DNA of 64,000 nucleotides from an uncultured Halomonas sp. (GTDB lineage: Bacteria; Pseudomonadota; Gammaproteobacteria; Pseudomonadales; Halomonadaceae), in contig NZ_CANLTC010000014.1 of assembly GCF_947493865.1 (NCBI RefSeq), positions 38,412 through 102,411 of the forward strand, read 5' to 3'. This document shows positions 26,421 through 35,101 of this stretch, piece after piece. The notes beneath the pieces were generated by a model, which saw only the letters and a program-made list of their open reading frames with translations, made no database searches and was not told where the DNA came from. A program made the translations under genes and the position numbers. Numbering within the stretch: position 1 is the stretch's first letter; every line of letters begins with the position of its first letter.

Positions 26421-26978
26421 ATGGCAGATCAACCATTTTTGACCGACGTACAAACGCTTCGTGAGCGCGCGCGCCAGCACATCGAAAAAGGCGCGATCAC
26501 TGAAGGGTACAAGGCCGATCGCGAGAATGTGATCAACATTCTCAATGAGGCGCTGGCAACCGAAATCGTCTGCACGCTACGCTACAAGCGCCACTACTAC
26601 ATGGCGGATGGCCTGAGCGCGAACGTTGCCAAGGCCGAGTTCCTGGAGCACGCTCAGCAGGAGCAGGAGCACGCGGATATGCTGGCGGAACGTATCGTAC
26701 AGCTGGGCGGTGCGCCCAACTTTTCACCGGAAGGCCTTCTGAGCCGTTCTCACGCCGAATACGTCGAGGGTTCCAATCTCAAGGAAATGATCAAGGAAGA
26801 CTTGATTGCCGAGCGTATCGCCATCGACAGCTACCGTGAGATTGCCACTTATCTAGGCGACAAGGACCCGACCTCGCGCCGCATCATGGAAGACATCCTG
26901 GCGCAGGAAGAAGAGCACGCCGATGACATGGCGGGACTGCTGGAAGGGATCGATCGACTGCCGGGCAATAACGCCTGA
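26421..26978 (+). CDS. Ferritin-like (bacterioferritin/Dps-related) di-iron protein
   Basis: A 185-residue four-helix ferritin-like protein. Helix motifs with carboxylate and histidine ligands are visible: NEALATEIVCTLRYKRHYY, EHAQQEQEHADMLAERI, EDLIAERIAIDSYREI and LAQEEEHADDMAGLL. This ExxH pattern marks a di-iron centre. It may store iron or detoxify peroxide, as Dps-like and bacterioferritin-related proteins do. A good ribosome-binding site (AAGGAGAGG) precedes the ATG. The next gene is a peroxiredoxin, consistent with oxidative-stress protection. Confidence 0.85.
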   Translation: MADQPFLTDVQTLRERARQHIEKGAITEGYKADRENVINILNEALATEIVCTLRYKRHYYMADGLSANVAKAEFLEHAQQEQEHADMLAERIVQLGGAPNFSPEGLLSRSHAEYVEGSNLKEMIKEDLIAERIAIDSYREIATYLGDKDPTSRRIMEDILAQEEEHADDMAGLLEGIDRLPGNNA

Positions 26979-27045
26979 ACCAAGCCTGAAGAATAGCGGG
27001 ATCAGTCAATACCTCTGATCATGGCCTGAATAAAGGAGCGTAAGT

Positions 27046-27684
27046 ATGTCTTTACATCTTGGCGATACCGCCCCGGACTTCACGCAAGAAAGCACCGAGG
27101 GTCCTATCGAGTTTCATCAGTGGGCCGGCGATAGTTGGGTTGTACTGTTCTCGCACCCGGCGGATTTCACGCCGGTATGTACCACGGAGCTTGGCGAGGT
27201 ATCGCGACTCAAGCCCGAATTCGACAAGCGCAACGTCAAGGCTATTGGCCTATCGGTGGATCCGCTCGACGATCACAAGGCCTGGGCCGGCGATATCCAG
27301 GAAACCCAGGGCCATGGCCTGAATTTCCCGTTGCTTGCCGACCAGGACCGCAAGGTCAGCGATCTCTACGATATGATTCACCCCAATGCCGACAACACCC
27401 TGACGGTGCGGTCGGTATTCATCATCGATCCCAACAAGAAGGTGCGCCTTACCATCACTTACCCGGCCAGCACCGGGCGCAATTTCACTGAAATCTTGCG
27501 AGTGATCGATAGCCTGCAACTTACCGATGGCTACAAGGTGGCAACGCCTGTGAACTGGAGCGATGGGGATGACTGCATCATCGTACCTTCGGTTCCCAAC
27601 GAACAGGCCAAGGAGCTTTTTCCCCAAGGTTGGGACGAGAAGAAGCCCTACCTGCGTATGGTCAAGCAACCCAACAAGAGCTGA
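27046..27684 (+). CDS. 1-Cys peroxiredoxin (Prx6 subfamily)
   Basis: A 212-residue peroxiredoxin. The peroxidatic cysteine is in SHPADFTPVCTTELG, the Prx6-type motif, and the extended C-terminal domain (GWDEKKPYLR) is present. It reduces hydroperoxides in the cytoplasm. A strong AAGGAG ribosome-binding site precedes it, and it lies 67 bp after the ferritin-like gene, with which it may share transcription. A hairpin terminator follows. Confidence 0.93.
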   Translation: MSLHLGDTAPDFTQESTEGPIEFHQWAGDSWVVLFSHPADFTPVCTTELGEVSRLKPEFDKRNVKAIGLSVDPLDDHKAWAGDIQETQGHGLNFPLLADQDRKVSDLYDMIHPNADNTLTVRSVFIIDPNKKVRLTITYPASTGRNFTEILRVIDSLQLTDGYKVATPVNWSDGDDCIIVPSVPNEQAKELFPQGWDEKKPYLRMVKQPNKS

Positions 27685-27715
27685 TCGATCGCCTGTAACC
27701 GATCGCCAATGAAGC

Positions 27716-27745
27716 AGAACGCCAACTCTTTACAGTCGGCGTTCT
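27716..27745. terminator. Hairpin between convergent peroxiredoxin and DMT genes
   Basis: AGAACGCC (27716-27723) pairs with GGCGTTCT (27738-27745). The loop is 14 nt and only a short T-rich stretch follows. It lies between two converging genes. Confidence 0.5.
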
Positions 27746-27768
27746 TGTTGGCTCGGTTTGCCTCTAAT

Positions 27769-28644
27769 TCAAAGAGAGGGCCGCGCCTTGATGGAGACTC
27801 GCCGTTCGTGGAAAGCAACGAGGAGGCCGCTGGCGATGATCACGGCGGTTCCCACATAGACCCAGGTATCGGGAAGCTCGCCCCAGATCAGCCATCCCAA
27901 CAGCACCGCCCAAACCATCGCCGTGTAGTCGAAAGGGGCGGCAATCGACGCCGGCGCATGTTTAAACGCCAGCGTGATAAACGACATCGCCACCACTCCC
28001 AGCACTCCGGCACTGATGAATCCCAGCCAATGCACCAGCTGGGGCGGTTTCCAGAACAGCGGCAACAGTAGCGCACTGACGATCAGCGGCACCAGGGTCA
28101 CATAAAAGACCATGGCCCAGAGATGCTCACGGCCCCCATAAAGCCGTGCAGTGATCATCAACAGCGCATAGCAGATGGCCGCGATCACCACGACCAGCGC
28201 CCCGACCTGGAACCCTGCCGCGCCGGGCCTCACCACGATCAGCACCCCGACAAAGCCCACGAAAGCGGCGATCAATGGCAAGGGATCGACCCGCTCGCCA
28301 AGTAGCGGTACCGACAGCAGCGCAATGAACAAGGGTGCGGCGAAAGCGATGGCGGTGGTCTCTGCCAGGGGCAGCAATGTCAGACCGAGTATGAAGCTGA
28401 ACATGGTGGCGGTAGCGATCAGGCCACGCAGGAGATGCACCCAGGGGCGTCGAGTGCCCAAGGTACGCAGCCCGCCATTGAAATGGGCGATCACCAGAAT
28501 CAGAGGTATCGCCACCAGAGTGCGGAAAAACACGATTTGTACCGGGGTGTAGGTTTCGCCCAGCCATTTTGCTACCGCATCGCCCAGGGCCAGAAACAAC
28601 ACGCCAAGGCACATGTAGGTGATGCCCAACATTGTCGATGACAC
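27769..28644 (-). CDS. EamA/DMT-superfamily transporter
   Basis: A 291-residue inner-membrane protein with ten hydrophobic helices arranged as two EamA repeats. It begins with GTG at 28644, supported by AGGGG 6 nt upstream; an internal ATG at 28632 is the alternative. DMT proteins of this kind export amino acids, nucleosides or other metabolites; no substrate can be assigned. It is followed, in the direction of transcription, by the peroxiredoxin terminator region and preceded by lhgO on the same strand with a 52-bp gap. Confidence 0.85.
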   Translation of the reverse strand: MSSTMLGITYMCLGVLFLALGDAVAKWLGETYTPVQIVFFRTLVAIPLILVIAHFNGGLRTLGTRRPWVHLLRGLIATATMFSFILGLTLLPLAETTAIAFAAPLFIALLSVPLLGERVDPLPLIAAFVGFVGVLIVVRPGAAGFQVGALVVVIAAICYALLMITARLYGGREHLWAMVFYVTLVPLIVSALLLPLFWKPPQLVHWLGFISAGVLGVVAMSFITLAFKHAPASIAAPFDYTAMVWAVLLGWLIWGELPDTWVYVGTAVIIASGLLVAFHERRVSIKARPSL

Positions 28645-28696
28645 GTCATTCCCCTGTTATCAAGACACCTCATCATCATAGAAGAATGGTGACATT

Positions 28697-29893
28697 TCAC
28701 TCCCCGACCAACGCCTTGACCTTCTCGACGATGTGCGCGCCGATGGGAATCGCCGATGTGGCCGCCGGTGACGGTGCGTTGCACACGTTGACGGTGCGCT
28801 TGGTATTGACGAACAGGAAGTCGTCGATCAGTTTGCCGTCGCGAGACACCGCCTGGGCGCGCACGCCGGCGGGGTAAGGCTGGAGATCGTCCAGGGTGAC
28901 GCTCGGACAGTACTTCTGAACCTGGGCAAGATAGCCCTTCTTGTACAGCGAGTTCTTCATCTCGATCAACCCCGGGCGCAGGTTGGCCTTGAGCACCTTG
29001 AGAATCCCCGGATTGGTCAACATCGCCGCGCTGTCGGCAAGCGAGATATCGCTTTTCCGGTAACCCTCGCGCTTGAAGGCCAGCACCGCGTTGGGGCCAA
29101 CCGTAACGCTGCCATCGATCATGCGGGTCAGATGCACGCCGAGAAACGGCATCGCCGGGTCGGGAATGGGATAGATCAGATGATTGACGATGCGGTTGTG
29201 TTCCGGCGGTAGCCGGTAGTATTCGCCGCGGAACGGGCAGATGGTAAAGCCTGGGTTCTGGCCCAGCATGCGCACCACGCGATCCGCCATCAATCCGGAG
29301 CAGGAGACCAGGTGACGGGTCGTGAACTCGCCCTGGTCGGTCTTGACGATGACTTCATTGGCACGCTCCTCCAGGCCGGTCACTGCCGTGGAATAACGAA
29401 TCACGCCGCCGGCCTTCTCGAACTCGCCTCCCATCGCCGCGGCGATCTTGGCATAGCTGACGATGCCGCTGGAGGGGAAGAACATCCCCCCGATTCCGGT
29501 GATGTTGGGTTCCCGTTCGCGCAGTTCATCCGCTGTCAGCCAGGTGCGCTCCAGACCATTGGCCTCGGTACGCTCCCATAGCAAACGCATGCGCTGCATT
29601 TCAACGTCATCGGTCGCCACCAGCAGCTTGCCGCATACATCGAAGGGAATGCCGTGGGCCTCGCAGAACGCCTTGGTCGCGCGATTGCCCTCGAAACAGA
29701 AACGCGCCTTGAGGCTACCCGGCGTATAGTAGACGCCGGCATGGATAACACCGCTGTTGTGGCCGGTCTGATGCTGCGCTGGCCCGCTTTCCTTCTCGAT
29801 CAGCAGCATCCTGCGATCGGGGTAGGTCTGGATGAGCTGCATGGCGGTGGACATGCCGAGGATGCCACCGCCGATGATGATGAAGTCGTACAC
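28697..29893 (-). CDS. lhgO: L-2-hydroxyglutarate dehydrogenase/oxidase
   Basis: The product is 398 residues of the DAO-fold FAD flavoprotein family. The N-terminal IIGGGILGMSTAMQL binds FAD, and GHNSGVIHAGVYYTPGSLKA, PNITGIGGMFFPSSGIVSY and RAQAVSRDGKLIDDF are typical of LhgO (YgaF). It oxidises L-2-hydroxyglutarate to 2-oxoglutarate and passes electrons to the quinone pool at the membrane. In E. coli it works with CsiD and GabD in glutarate and lysine catabolism; a gabD-like gene lies 3.5 kb away here, but not in the same operon. Confidence 0.93.
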   Translation of the reverse strand: MYDFIIIGGGILGMSTAMQLIQTYPDRRMLLIEKESGPAQHQTGHNSGVIHAGVYYTPGSLKARFCFEGNRATKAFCEAHGIPFDVCGKLLVATDDVEMQRMRLLWERTEANGLERTWLTADELREREPNITGIGGMFFPSSGIVSYAKIAAAMGGEFEKAGGVIRYSTAVTGLEERANEVIVKTDQGEFTTRHLVSCSGLMADRVVRMLGQNPGFTICPFRGEYYRLPPEHNRIVNHLIYPIPDPAMPFLGVHLTRMIDGSVTVGPNAVLAFKREGYRKSDISLADSAAMLTNPGILKVLKANLRPGLIEMKNSLYKKGYLAQVQKYCPSVTLDDLQPYPAGVRAQAVSRDGKLIDDFLFVNTKRTVNVCNAPSPAATSAIPIGAHIVEKVKALVGE

Positions 29894-29974
29894 TCTGATG
29901 CCTCATGTCGTCGCGGATCGGGTCGTTCATTGCGCGACCTGATAAGTGTTTATAGGGCCTTGTGGCTGTGCGAC

Positions 29975-32179
29975 TCAAAAGTCGCGTGTGTAATTGAGCA
30001 GCGTAGCCAGCTCTGCATCGGCATCGCGGTCATGCCCCGGCTGCAGAGAGTAGAGCAAGTTGAACTGCAACCGGCTGCGTTCGGAACCCAGGAAAGCATA
30101 GCCGACTTCGATATCGCGCTGCTGCCCCGAGGAGGCAAGAGAGACATGGCGCTCCTCCCGCAGGACGTGCCCATCGCGAGTGCGTCCTACCGGCACGTTG
30201 AGAGTGGCATCGGCAGAGACGATACGCAGGGGTTGACGCAAGGTCATGGCGAGTTGCTGGCGATCCCGGCGCCATTGTAGGCCAAGTGCCATCTCCTCGC
30301 TGTGGAGATCATCGATACGTCGGATCAACCCATCCCCGGTCATGCTCCCACGGCCTTGCTCGTAGAGGGCGAAGGCGGACAAGTCATCCTGCATGCGATA
30401 ATCCAACTGCAGACGCCCCAGGTTCATTTGATTGTCATCACCCAATGAAAGAGCCGCCGCGCCCTGGGCACCGAGCAACCCTTCCTGCTCCTGTACCACG
30501 GCGGCACCGGCGCTGAGCGTCAGGCGATTCGTCAGGTCCAGAGCCAAGGCCACCTCGGAGCGTTCCGCCCGATAATCTTCACTCAGCCCGCTGCCGCCGT
30601 TCTGCGCCTGGCCTCGCCAGTGCTCGGCTATCAGCGCCCATCGCTCGCCGACATCCAAGCGCTGGGCGATACCCGAAACGCTCTCTAGGTTGCGCGTCAG
30701 CGCCGAGCCGCCCTGGAAGGAGAGCATGGGCATGAAGTCGGCCTCGGCGAAGGCGCTCATTGGGCTGCTTTCGTCGCCGGCGAACTGATACACCGACCAG
30801 TGACTGCCCCCCAGGCGTCCATCAAGTCGCGCTGCGGTGGTCTCCCCTGTCGCCGTATGGCGTGACATGAATCCCAGCTCCCCCATGTCGCCACGCATTT
30901 CCGCGCGACGCTCGCCGGAGGCCGCCGCCATGCGCTGCATATGTACGCCTAGCGCCGCGTCACGGTCGGCGCTGGGCAGGACGCGATCCGAGAGATCGCC
31001 CCGGTAGTCGCGACCCAGGTCGTCGAACATCGCCACCCCGTTGAGAGCGCCTGAGGCGACGAGAGCATCGCCATAGGCCGTGGACAGTTGCACCACGCTC
31101 GCGGTGACCGGCTCACCGCCGGCTCGCAGGGTGTCGCCACTGGGCATCGTCAGCGTGCCTTGAGGTGCCAGTGCAGCCTGCACATCGACCTGGCCCTGGC
31201 CGAGATAGAAAGCACCGCAATTGACATTACCACTGGCGCCGCAGGTGTCGTCCTGATACAGCGGCGACGCCTGGCTGGCGGTATCCAGCAGCAAGCGGGA
31301 GACCGCCTTGGCATCTAGGTGCGGCCACAGCTCGATAATCGCCGCGGCATAGGCGCTGACCTGCGGCGCCGCCACCGAGGTGCCATAACCGATCCCGTAA
31401 CTGTCATCCGCGTCGTCCAACGCGACGAGGCTTTCCCAGGGCGCGGTAAGAAAACGCGACTGCCAAAGGGCATCCTCGCCGGGGTGATTGCTGCGGGTGT
31501 TCAAGTACTGTCCCTCGTCCCCACCGACGATCAGCATCCGCTCGAAAACATTCGTGTACTGGTGGATCGGGTTGCTGGCAGTCAGGGGCTTGCCATCGTT
31601 GCCGGCCGCCACCACATAGACGGTTCCCAACCCATCATTGACGTTGACGATCTTGTGCAACGAATCCAGTGAGCGCTCGCCCAGGTAGGCGGCCGTCTCG
31701 CTGGGCGCCTCGAGGCGACCACTGTAGCTGTGATTGATGACGCGAGCGCCTGCATCCGCCAGGGACCCCACGCTGTAATCCATGACATTGGCATAAGCGA
31801 AATCGTCGTTACGATCATTCACCTTGGCGAGGATAAGGCCGGTATTGCCAGGCTGCATGGCGACGATAGAGGCCACCGCGGTGCCATGGCGACTGTTGGT
31901 GATGATATCGCCATCACTGGGGTCGGCAAGGTTGCTCGCGGATACCCACTCGTTGACGAGGCTCTCATGGGTGAGGCGAAAGCCCGAATCCGCCACTCCG
32001 ACCAGCACCGCACCTGTGTCCGACTCGGAACGATAGCTGGACACCGGTGACGGAGCCGGCTGGGCAGTTGTCGCGGGTGGTGAGCTATCGCCACCGCCAC
32101 CACCGCCGCTGGCACAGCCAACCATCGAGACGACGGCCAGGAGCGGCGGCAATAATAAAAGGGGCTTGTTCTTGGGCAT
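29975..32179 (-). CDS. Subtilisin-family autotransporter lipoprotein (NalP/SphB1-like)
   Basis: The product is 734 residues. A lipoprotein signal (SMVGCASGG) is followed by a glycine- and proline-rich linker and an S8 protease domain. Its triad lies in VADSGFRLTHESL (Asp), NSRHGTAVAS (His) and GYGTSVAAPQVSA (Ser). From about residue 440 onward the sequence becomes a beta-barrel-like region of alternating polar and hydrophobic residues, ending in Phe (NYTRDF), the usual outer-membrane-protein signature. The combination of lipobox, S8 domain and barrel is that of NalP and SphB1, which mature other surface proteins at the cell surface. The substrate is unknown. Confidence 0.85.
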   Translation of the reverse strand: MPKNKPLLLLPPLLAVVSMVGCASGGGGGGDSSPPATTAQPAPSPVSSYRSESDTGAVLVGVADSGFRLTHESLVNEWVSASNLADPSDGDIITNSRHGTAVASIVAMQPGNTGLILAKVNDRNDDFAYANVMDYSVGSLADAGARVINHSYSGRLEAPSETAAYLGERSLDSLHKIVNVNDGLGTVYVVAAGNDGKPLTASNPIHQYTNVFERMLIVGGDEGQYLNTRSNHPGEDALWQSRFLTAPWESLVALDDADDSYGIGYGTSVAAPQVSAYAAAIIELWPHLDAKAVSRLLLDTASQASPLYQDDTCGASGNVNCGAFYLGQGQVDVQAALAPQGTLTMPSGDTLRAGGEPVTASVVQLSTAYGDALVASGALNGVAMFDDLGRDYRGDLSDRVLPSADRDAALGVHMQRMAAASGERRAEMRGDMGELGFMSRHTATGETTAARLDGRLGGSHWSVYQFAGDESSPMSAFAEADFMPMLSFQGGSALTRNLESVSGIAQRLDVGERWALIAEHWRGQAQNGGSGLSEDYRAERSEVALALDLTNRLTLSAGAAVVQEQEGLLGAQGAAALSLGDDNQMNLGRLQLDYRMQDDLSAFALYEQGRGSMTGDGLIRRIDDLHSEEMALGLQWRRDRQQLAMTLRQPLRIVSADATLNVPVGRTRDGHVLREERHVSLASSGQQRDIEVGYAFLGSERSRLQFNLLYSLQPGHDRDADAELATLLNYTRDF

Positions 32180-32318
32180 GAGGTTCGGAACGGCCTGGCA
32201 TCAGCATGAAGGTCGACCACCACCCTAGCCCATGATTTACCTTGCCTATGCCAAGATTAGAGATCCTAGAGTCACGCATATCGGCGAACAACCAGAAACT
32301 CCCAATACCGACCGCCCC

Positions 32319-33266
32319 CTAACCGAGAAACTCGGCCATCACCCGATACGCCTCGTCACACTCTTCCGCCACCAGGTCCTCCATGTTGAGAAAGGCGTGC
32401 AGCATATCCGGAAAATGATGATGCCGATGCGTCACGCCGGCCTCCTTGAGGCATTCGACATAGGCCAACCCCTCATCACGTAGCGGACAGAAACCGGCGG
32501 TGATGACCAGGGTTTCCGGCATGGCCTCGCTCATGGGCATGAACAGGGCCGAGGCCTCGCGGCGATCACCACCCAGCCGAAAGTAGTTGTCGAAATACCA
32601 GCGGATGCGCGCCTCTTCCAGAAAATAACCGTGTCCTAGCGCCTGCACGGATGGATAGGACAGGGTGTAGTCGAGACTCGGGTAGATGAGTATCTGCCGA
32701 TGCAGCGGAATGCTGTCGTCACCCTGCAACCGGGCGCTGGCCGTTGCCGCCAGTGCGCCACCCGCAGAATCCCCGGCCACCGTCAGCGATTTCACGACCT
32801 TACGCTGCTTGGCCTCGAGCGCCGGCCACAGATGCTTGAGTACTGCCAGCGTATCTTCTACGGCCAACGGGTATGGGCACTCCGGGGCCAGGCGATACTC
32901 CACCGAGACCACCAGATGACCGCTGGCCTGGGCCAGCTTGCGACAGATCGCATCGTAGACCGTCACCCCACCGGCCACATGACCGCCGCCGTGCAGATAG
33001 ACACACACCGGCTTGGGTGTCTCTGGCGCCGGGTCGTAGATGCGCACCGGCACCGGATAGTCCTCGGTATCGATCATCACATTACCAACCCAAGGGAGCT
33101 CCGGGCGTTGCGTGACCAGGGTCATGGTCACGTAGGCCAACGCCTCCCGGGCGCTGACCGGCGAGAAGGAAGCACCCGCCTCTCGTTGCTGTTCGATCAA
33201 TACGTTGACTTGATCCAGCCAGGGTTGCAGCTTGGGGCTGAGTGAAGGGCTAGGTGACGTACTCAT
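32319..33266 (-). CDS. Alpha/beta-hydrolase of the hormone-sensitive-lipase (GDSAGG) family
   Basis: The product is 315 residues. The oxyanion-hole motif YLHGGGHVAGG and the nucleophile elbow GDSAGGALA are intact, with DEG and HAFLN segments that should supply the acid and His. This places it in esterase family IV (HSL). It hydrolyses short-chain esters; the natural substrate is unknown. AGGAG stands 5 nt before the ATG. It has no obvious operon partner. Confidence 0.88.
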   Translation of the reverse strand: MSTSPSPSLSPKLQPWLDQVNVLIEQQREAGASFSPVSAREALAYVTMTLVTQRPELPWVGNVMIDTEDYPVPVRIYDPAPETPKPVCVYLHGGGHVAGGVTVYDAICRKLAQASGHLVVSVEYRLAPECPYPLAVEDTLAVLKHLWPALEAKQRKVVKSLTVAGDSAGGALAATASARLQGDDSIPLHRQILIYPSLDYTLSYPSVQALGHGYFLEEARIRWYFDNYFRLGGDRREASALFMPMSEAMPETLVITAGFCPLRDEGLAYVECLKEAGVTHRHHHFPDMLHAFLNMEDLVAEECDEAYRVMAEFLG

Positions 33267-33349
33267 GGAATCTCCTGTCAGCGTTACGGATGACCACAGT
33301 AAAGATGGAATGTGCGCTCTTTGCCATACAAAGGGCCACTAAACGACGA

Positions 33350-33375
33350 AAGCCGGCGAACAGGCGCCGGCTTTC
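33350..33375 (-). terminator. Terminator after gabD
   Basis: AAAGCCGGCG (33350-33359) pairs with CGCCGGCTTT (33366-33375) around a 6-nt loop. On the minus strand the stem ends in TTT, giving a short U-tract just after the gabD stop. Confidence 0.65.
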
Positions 33376-33399
33376 CTTGGGTTCCGCTTGATAACCGTC

Positions 33400-34866
33400 T
33401 TAGCTATCCAGCCCACCCATGCAGATATACTTCATCTCCAGGTAGTCATCGACCCCGTACTTGGAGCCTTCGCGACCGAGTCCGGACTCCTTGATGCCGC
33501 CGAACGGAATCACTTCGCTGGTGATGGCGACTTCGTTGACGCCGACCATGCCGTATTCCACCCCTTCCGATACCCGCCAGGCGCGGCCGATGTCTCGGGT
33601 GTAGATGTAGGAGGCCAGGCCGACTTCGGTGTCGTTGGCCATGGCGATGGCTTCGGCTTCATCCTTGAAACGGAAGATGGGGGCGACCGGCCCGAAGATC
33701 TCTTCCTTGAACAGGCGCATGTCCTGGGTGACGTCGGTGAGCACCGTGGGCTGGTAGAAGCAGGCGCCGTTGTCCGCCGGTGCGCCGCCGGTGGTGGTCT
33801 TGGCACCCTTGTTCTGGGCGTCCTCGACCAGTTCCTGCACGCCCTTCACCGCGTCTTCGTTCACCAGGGGGCCCATGGTGACGCCCTCTTCCAGGCCGTT
33901 GCCGAGCTTGAACTCGTTGACCTTGGCGGTGAACTTCTCGACGAAGGTGTCGTAGATGCTGTCTTGCACCAGGATGCGGTTGGCGCAGATACAGGTCTGG
34001 CCCGCATTGCGGTACTTGGAGGCCAGGGCGCCGGCCACGGCCTTGTCCAGGTCCGCGTCGTCGAAGACGATGACCGGGGCGTTGCCGCCCAGTTCCATGG
34101 AGACCTTCTTGACGGTGTCGGCGCACTGCTTGAGCAACTGCTTGCCCACCGCCGTGGAGCCGGTGAAGGTGACCTTGCGCACGATCGGGTTGCTGGTCAG
34201 TTCGTTGCCGATGGCGCTGGCGCTCTTGCCTGCTACCAGGTTGATCACGCCCTTGGGTATACCGGCACGCTCGGCCAGTTCCACCATGGCAAGCGCCGAC
34301 AGCGGTGTTTCCTTGGCGGGTTTCATGACGAAGGTGCAGCCCACCGCCAGGGCCGGGCCGGCCTTGCGCGCCAGCATGGCGTTGGGGAAGTTCCAGGGTG
34401 AAATGGCCCCGACCACGCCTACCGGCTGCTTGATGGTGAGCAGACGACGATCGTTGGCTACGGTGGGAATCACGTCGCCATAAATGCGCTTGCCTTCCTC
34501 GGCGAACCATTCGATGAAGGAGGCACCATAGGCCACCTCGCCCTTGGATTCGGCCAGCACCTTGCCCTGTTCGCTGGTCATGATCACTGCCAGGTCGTCC
34601 TGATGCTCCATCATCAGATCGAACCAGCGCCGCATGACCGACGCGCGCTCCTTGGCGGTCTTGGCCTGCCAGGCGGGCATGGCGCGCTGGGCCGCCTCGA
34701 TGGCGCGCCGGGTTTCGTTGGCCCCTACGCTGGCGACCCGAGTGATCAGCTCGCCGGTAGCGGGATTGACCACGTCAAAGGTCTCGCCATCGTCGCCATC
34801 GACCCACTGGCCGTCGATGTAGGCCTGGGTCTTGAGCAGGCTGGGGTCTTTCAATTGCAGTGTCAT
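33400..34866 (-). CDS. gabD: NAD(P)-dependent succinate-semialdehyde dehydrogenase
   Basis: A 488-residue aldehyde dehydrogenase closely resembling GabD. Features: ISPWNFPNAMLARKAGPALA for cofactor binding, general-base Glu in MELGGNAP, and catalytic Cys in NAGQTCICANR. It oxidises succinate semialdehyde to succinate, the last step of the GABA shunt. The frame extends to 35007, but AGGAG 6 nt before 34866 and homology fix the start there. A second, different SSADH-type gene lies at 51379-52755. It is followed by a hairpin terminator. Confidence 0.92.
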   Translation of the reverse strand: MTLQLKDPSLLKTQAYIDGQWVDGDDGETFDVVNPATGELITRVASVGANETRRAIEAAQRAMPAWQAKTAKERASVMRRWFDLMMEHQDDLAVIMTSEQGKVLAESKGEVAYGASFIEWFAEEGKRIYGDVIPTVANDRRLLTIKQPVGVVGAISPWNFPNAMLARKAGPALAVGCTFVMKPAKETPLSALAMVELAERAGIPKGVINLVAGKSASAIGNELTSNPIVRKVTFTGSTAVGKQLLKQCADTVKKVSMELGGNAPVIVFDDADLDKAVAGALASKYRNAGQTCICANRILVQDSIYDTFVEKFTAKVNEFKLGNGLEEGVTMGPLVNEDAVKGVQELVEDAQNKGAKTTTGGAPADNGACFYQPTVLTDVTQDMRLFKEEIFGPVAPIFRFKDEAEAIAMANDTEVGLASYIYTRDIGRAWRVSEGVEYGMVGVNEVAITSEVIPFGGIKESGLGREGSKYGVDDYLEMKYICMGGLDS

Positions 34867-35101
34867 GAGGGCTCCTTGGTGTGGACTAAACAAGAACAGT
34901 GTGAACCGGCCAATGAGAACGTCGCAACGGCTGGAAACAGACGCTTGATGCAGTATAGGGACCACGTTCTCGCAAGCGAACTTTAGATCATAGTATATTT
35001 TTAACACTTGTCATAAAAATTGGACACACTGCCGACCTGATTGCACGAAAACGGAAACCTAACGGCCCCCGTTTGAAAAAGATTATGCGTATTGTCGTGG
35101 T

